Shown piece by piece: positions 20,750 through 23,221 of a DNA stretch of 23,221 bases. The position numbers and the translations under genes are program-made. Each line of letters begins with the position of its first letter. The stretch's first letter is position 1. The notes beneath the pieces were generated by a model. The model saw only the letters and a list, made by a program, of their open reading frames with translations. It was not told where the DNA came from and did not search any database. Origin of the DNA: an uncultured Bariatricus sp. (lineage in GTDB: Bacteria; Bacillota; Clostridia; Lachnospirales; Lachnospiraceae); NCBI GenBank assembly GCA_934307065.1, contig CAKRCD010000027.1, positions 1 through 23,221 of the forward strand. Reading direction: 5' to 3'.

Positions 20750-22954
20750 ATGGATCAGACGGTAAAAACAAGGGTAATTAAGAGAAATGGAGAAGAAGTC
20801 AATTTCGACCTCACCAAAATTGTAAATGCAATTACAAAGGCAAATGAAGGAACGGATCACATTCATCAGATGAATGCATATCAGATTCGGGCGATTGCGG
20901 ATACGATTGCGCAGAAGGCAAATGAATCTACGCATGCGGTTCACGTAGAGGATATTCAGGACATGGTGGAAACCGGTATTATGGAGATGCGTGGATACGA
21001 GGTTGCACAGAGATATGTTCGTTATCGCTACAAGAGAGAACTGAAGAGAAAATCAAATACGACAGATAATGGAATCCTCTCTCTTCTCGAGCATATCAAT
21101 GAAGAAGTAAAACAGGAAAATTCGAATAAGAATCCGATTATTAATTCCACCCAGCGGGATTATATGGCGGGGGAAGTAAGCAAGGATCTGACACGCCGTG
21201 TATTGCTTCCGGAAGAAATTGTGCATGCACATGAAGAAGGAATTATTCATTTCCACGACATGGATTATTATGCACAGAAGGAACACAACTGTGATTTGAT
21301 TAATTTGGAAGATATGCTTCAGAATGGTACGGTAATCAGTGAGACAATGATTGAGAAACCAAAGAGCTTCTTTACCGCATGTAATGTGACAACGCAGATC
21401 GTGGCACAGGTGGCCAGTAACCAGTATGGAGGACAGTCTTTTACTTTGTCACATCTGGTTCCGTTTGTAGATGTGAGCCGTAAAAAGATATATAATAATG
21501 TTATAGCAGAACGTAAGGAAGTAGGCGACAGTCTGGATGAAGATATTATTTCTAAAATTACAGAGAAGAGACTTCGTGAAGAAATCCGCAGTGGTATCCA
21601 GACAATTCAGTATCAGCTGATCACTTTGATGACCTGTAATGGACAGGCACCGTTTGTCACGGTATTTATGTATCTGGATGAGGTACCTGAGGGACAGGCC
21701 AGAGATGATTTGGCTATGATTATTGAAGAAGTGCTCATTCAGCGCATGAAGGGGGTAAAGAATGAAAAAGGTGTCTGGATTACACCGGCATTCCCGAAAC
21801 TGATTTATGCATTGGATGAGGATAATATTACAGAGGATTCCAAGTATTGGTATCTGACAGAACTGGCTGCGAAGTGTACTGCAAAACGTATGGTACCGGA
21901 TTATATTTCTGCAAAGGTAATGAGAGAGCTGAAGTCAGGGGATGTTTATACTTGTATGGGATGCCGTTCGTTCCTGACCGTGGAGGATTCCCAGAGAAAT
22001 CCTGATGGAAGTCACAAATATTACGGCAGATTTAATCAGGGCGTGGTAACCATCAATCTGGTGGATGTAGCCTGTTCCTCTAACGGGGATATGGACCGGT
22101 TCTGGGAGATTTTGGATGCAAGATTGGAGCTGTGCCACAGAGCACTCCGATGCCGTCATGAACGTCTTTTGGGCACAGTGTCTGATGTAGCACCAATTCT
22201 TTGGCAACATGGTGCGTTGGCACGTCTGAAAAAAGGAGAAACAATCGACAAGTTGTTATACAACGGTTATTCGACTATTTCGCTTGGATATGTGGGACTT
22301 TATGAGATGTGCATGAGAATGCTTGGAAAATCGCATACAGACCCGGATGCAAAGCCATTTGCACTGGCCGTTATGCAGCGTTTGAATGATAAGTGTGCGG
22401 AATGGAAGAAAGCGGAAAATATCAGTTATTCGGTTTATGGAACACCGATGGAATCTACTACGTACCGTTTTGCAAAGTGTTTACAAAAGCGTTTCGGTGT
22501 CATTCCGGGTGTAACAGACAAGAATTATATTACGAATAGTTATCATGTGCATGTTACGGAAAAAATAGATGCTTTCAGCAAATTAAAGTTTGAGTCAGAA
22601 TTTCAGAAGCTTTCACCGGGCGGTGCAATCAGTTATATAGAAGTTCCGGATATGCAGCATAATATTCCGGCAGTACTTTCTGTAATGCAGTTTATTTATA
22701 ATAACATTATGTATGCAGAATTAAATACAAAGAGTGATTATTGCGAAGTCTGCGGATATGACGGAGAAATCCAGATTATAGAGGATGAAACAGGAAAGCT
22801 GACATGGAGATGCCCAAACTGCGGAAATACAGACCAGAACCAGCTATTTGTTGCAAGAAGAACATGCGGTTATATTGGAACACAGTTCTGGAATCAGGGT
22901 CGTACACAAGAGATCAAGGATAGAGTGCTTCATTTGTCAAATGAAACATTGTAA
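20750..22954 (+). CDS. nrdD: Anaerobic ribonucleoside-triphosphate reductase
   Basis: NrdD is the class III, oxygen-sensitive glycyl-radical reductase that makes dNTPs from NTPs. The product is 734 residues. An N-terminal ATP-cone (about 5-95, starting TRVIKRNGEEVNFDLTKI) gives allosteric control. The C terminus has the zinc-binding CEVCG and CPNCG pairs and the glycyl-radical motif RTCGYIG (704-710). I chose ATG at 20750 because GAGGAG (20738-20743) is 6 bases upstream. The in-frame reading from TTG at 20651 would run through the operator and has no ribosome site. It needs the radical-SAM activase NrdG, which is not seen in the 267 bp that follow. Confidence 0.95.
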   Translation: MDQTVKTRVIKRNGEEVNFDLTKIVNAITKANEGTDHIHQMNAYQIRAIADTIAQKANESTHAVHVEDIQDMVETGIMEMRGYEVAQRYVRYRYKRELKRKSNTTDNGILSLLEHINEEVKQENSNKNPIINSTQRDYMAGEVSKDLTRRVLLPEEIVHAHEEGIIHFHDMDYYAQKEHNCDLINLEDMLQNGTVISETMIEKPKSFFTACNVTTQIVAQVASNQYGGQSFTLSHLVPFVDVSRKKIYNNVIAERKEVGDSLDEDIISKITEKRLREEIRSGIQTIQYQLITLMTCNGQAPFVTVFMYLDEVPEGQARDDLAMIIEEVLIQRMKGVKNEKGVWITPAFPKLIYALDEDNITEDSKYWYLTELAAKCTAKRMVPDYISAKVMRELKSGDVYTCMGCRSFLTVEDSQRNPDGSHKYYGRFNQGVVTINLVDVACSSNGDMDRFWEILDARLELCHRALRCRHERLLGTVSDVAPILWQHGALARLKKGETIDKLLYNGYSTISLGYVGLYEMCMRMLGKSHTDPDAKPFALAVMQRLNDKCAEWKKAENISYSVYGTPMESTTYRFAKCLQKRFGVIPGVTDKNYITNSYHVHVTEKIDAFSKLKFESEFQKLSPGGAISYIEVPDMQHNIPAVLSVMQFIYNNIMYAELNTKSDYCEVCGYDGEIQIIEDETGKLTWRCPNCGNTDQNQLFVARRTCGYIGTQFWNQGRTQEIKDRVLHLSNETL

Positions 22955-22994
22955 ATCCGATAATTAAAAATCAGAGTCTCTTTTGCTTTGATAT

Positions 22995-23012
22995 AGTGAT
23001 TTATCCATCACT
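22995..23012. repeat. Small inverted repeat after nrdD
   Basis: AGTGAT (22995-23000) and ATCACT (23007-23012) form a 6-bp stem with a 6-nt loop about 40 bases after the nrdD stop. The tail is CTCTTGCC, so it is a poor intrinsic terminator. Read-through into a downstream gene is possible. Confidence 0.3.
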
Positions 23013-23114
23013 CTCTTGCCTTGAACGGTAAAATATGCTATTCTGATAAAAAGCATTATTTTCTAACATTCTGGCGGAAACGCAATCGGACTACATTTCG
23101 AAAGTCTTATTATG

Positions 23115-23157
23115 AAATCTCAATGCTTGGTTACCAATCAATAGAGCAGTGAGATTT
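23115..23157. repeat. Long imperfect hairpin near the window end
   Basis: AAATCTCA (23115-23122) pairs with TGAGATTT (23150-23157). After one A-G mismatch, TGCT (23124-23127) pairs with AGCA (23145-23148). No T tract follows. It lies in the gap after nrdD, which contains no gene that I can support up to the window end. Confidence 0.35.
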
Positions 23158-23221
23158 GAATAAAGAAAATACATTTGTATTTATGAAATGTTTTTGGCTA
23201 TAAGTGTATTTAGAATGATAT

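Noticed and set aside
20651..20752. TTG start of nrdD at 20651
   Set aside because: The extension runs through the NrdR-like box, lacks a ribosome site and does not resemble NrdD; ATG at 20750 has GAGGAG.

Overview
The window looks like chromosomal DNA of an anaerobic, low-to-moderate GC Firmicute, most likely a Lachnospiraceae-type Clostridium. This is inferred from the split HisZ/HisG(short) enzyme, the PHP-type histidinol phosphatase, a class III (oxygen-sensitive) ribonucleotide reductase, a PdaA-like deacetylase, strong GGAGG ribosome sites and frequent GTG/TTG starts. No species call is possible from the sequence alone.

Region 1 (1-8399) is a compact ten-gene histidine operon, hisZ-G-D-C-B-H-A-F-IE-J. 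A terminator of the preceding unit (38-72) and a sigma-A-like promoter (110-138) stand in front of it. Almost all junctions overlap by 1-17 bp (GTGA or TAATG junctions) or are a few bases long, so translation is probably coupled. Together the genes encode every dedicated step from ATP + PRPP to histidine: HisZ/HisG (first step), HisIE, HisA, HisH/HisF, HisB, HisC, HisJ and HisD.

Region 2 (8456-12360) is mixed. A convergent pdaA-like polysaccharide deacetylase is followed by about 770 bp holding a 63-codon gene remnant on the minus strand and a plus-strand gene broken by two frameshifts. Next comes an unusual 749-residue Hanks-type Ser/Thr kinase. It has a ten-unit proline-rich hexapeptide linker and a recently duplicated four-helix membrane module.

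Region 3 (12298-14455) holds tRNA-Trp(CCA), with its own promoter and terminator, and a CstA-family transporter. The tRNA promoter carries a perfect 9-bp inverted repeat centred on its -10 box.

Region 4 (14469-20379) is more AT-rich and looks like an accessory cassette. On the minus strand it encodes a small secreted protein, a lipoprotein, an ABC ATPase and a double-length ABC permease. A divergent membrane-anchored XRE regulator sits behind a perfect consensus promoter, and a second small secreted protein (DUF5626-like) converges on it. The arrangement resembles a secreted peptide or stress system with its own transporter and regulator, possibly analogous to lactococcin-972-type loci. This is the best candidate for an undescribed system here.

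Region 5 (20380-23221) contains nrdD with an NrdR-box-like operator in front. Its activase gene nrdG is not in the 267 bp that follow before the window ends.
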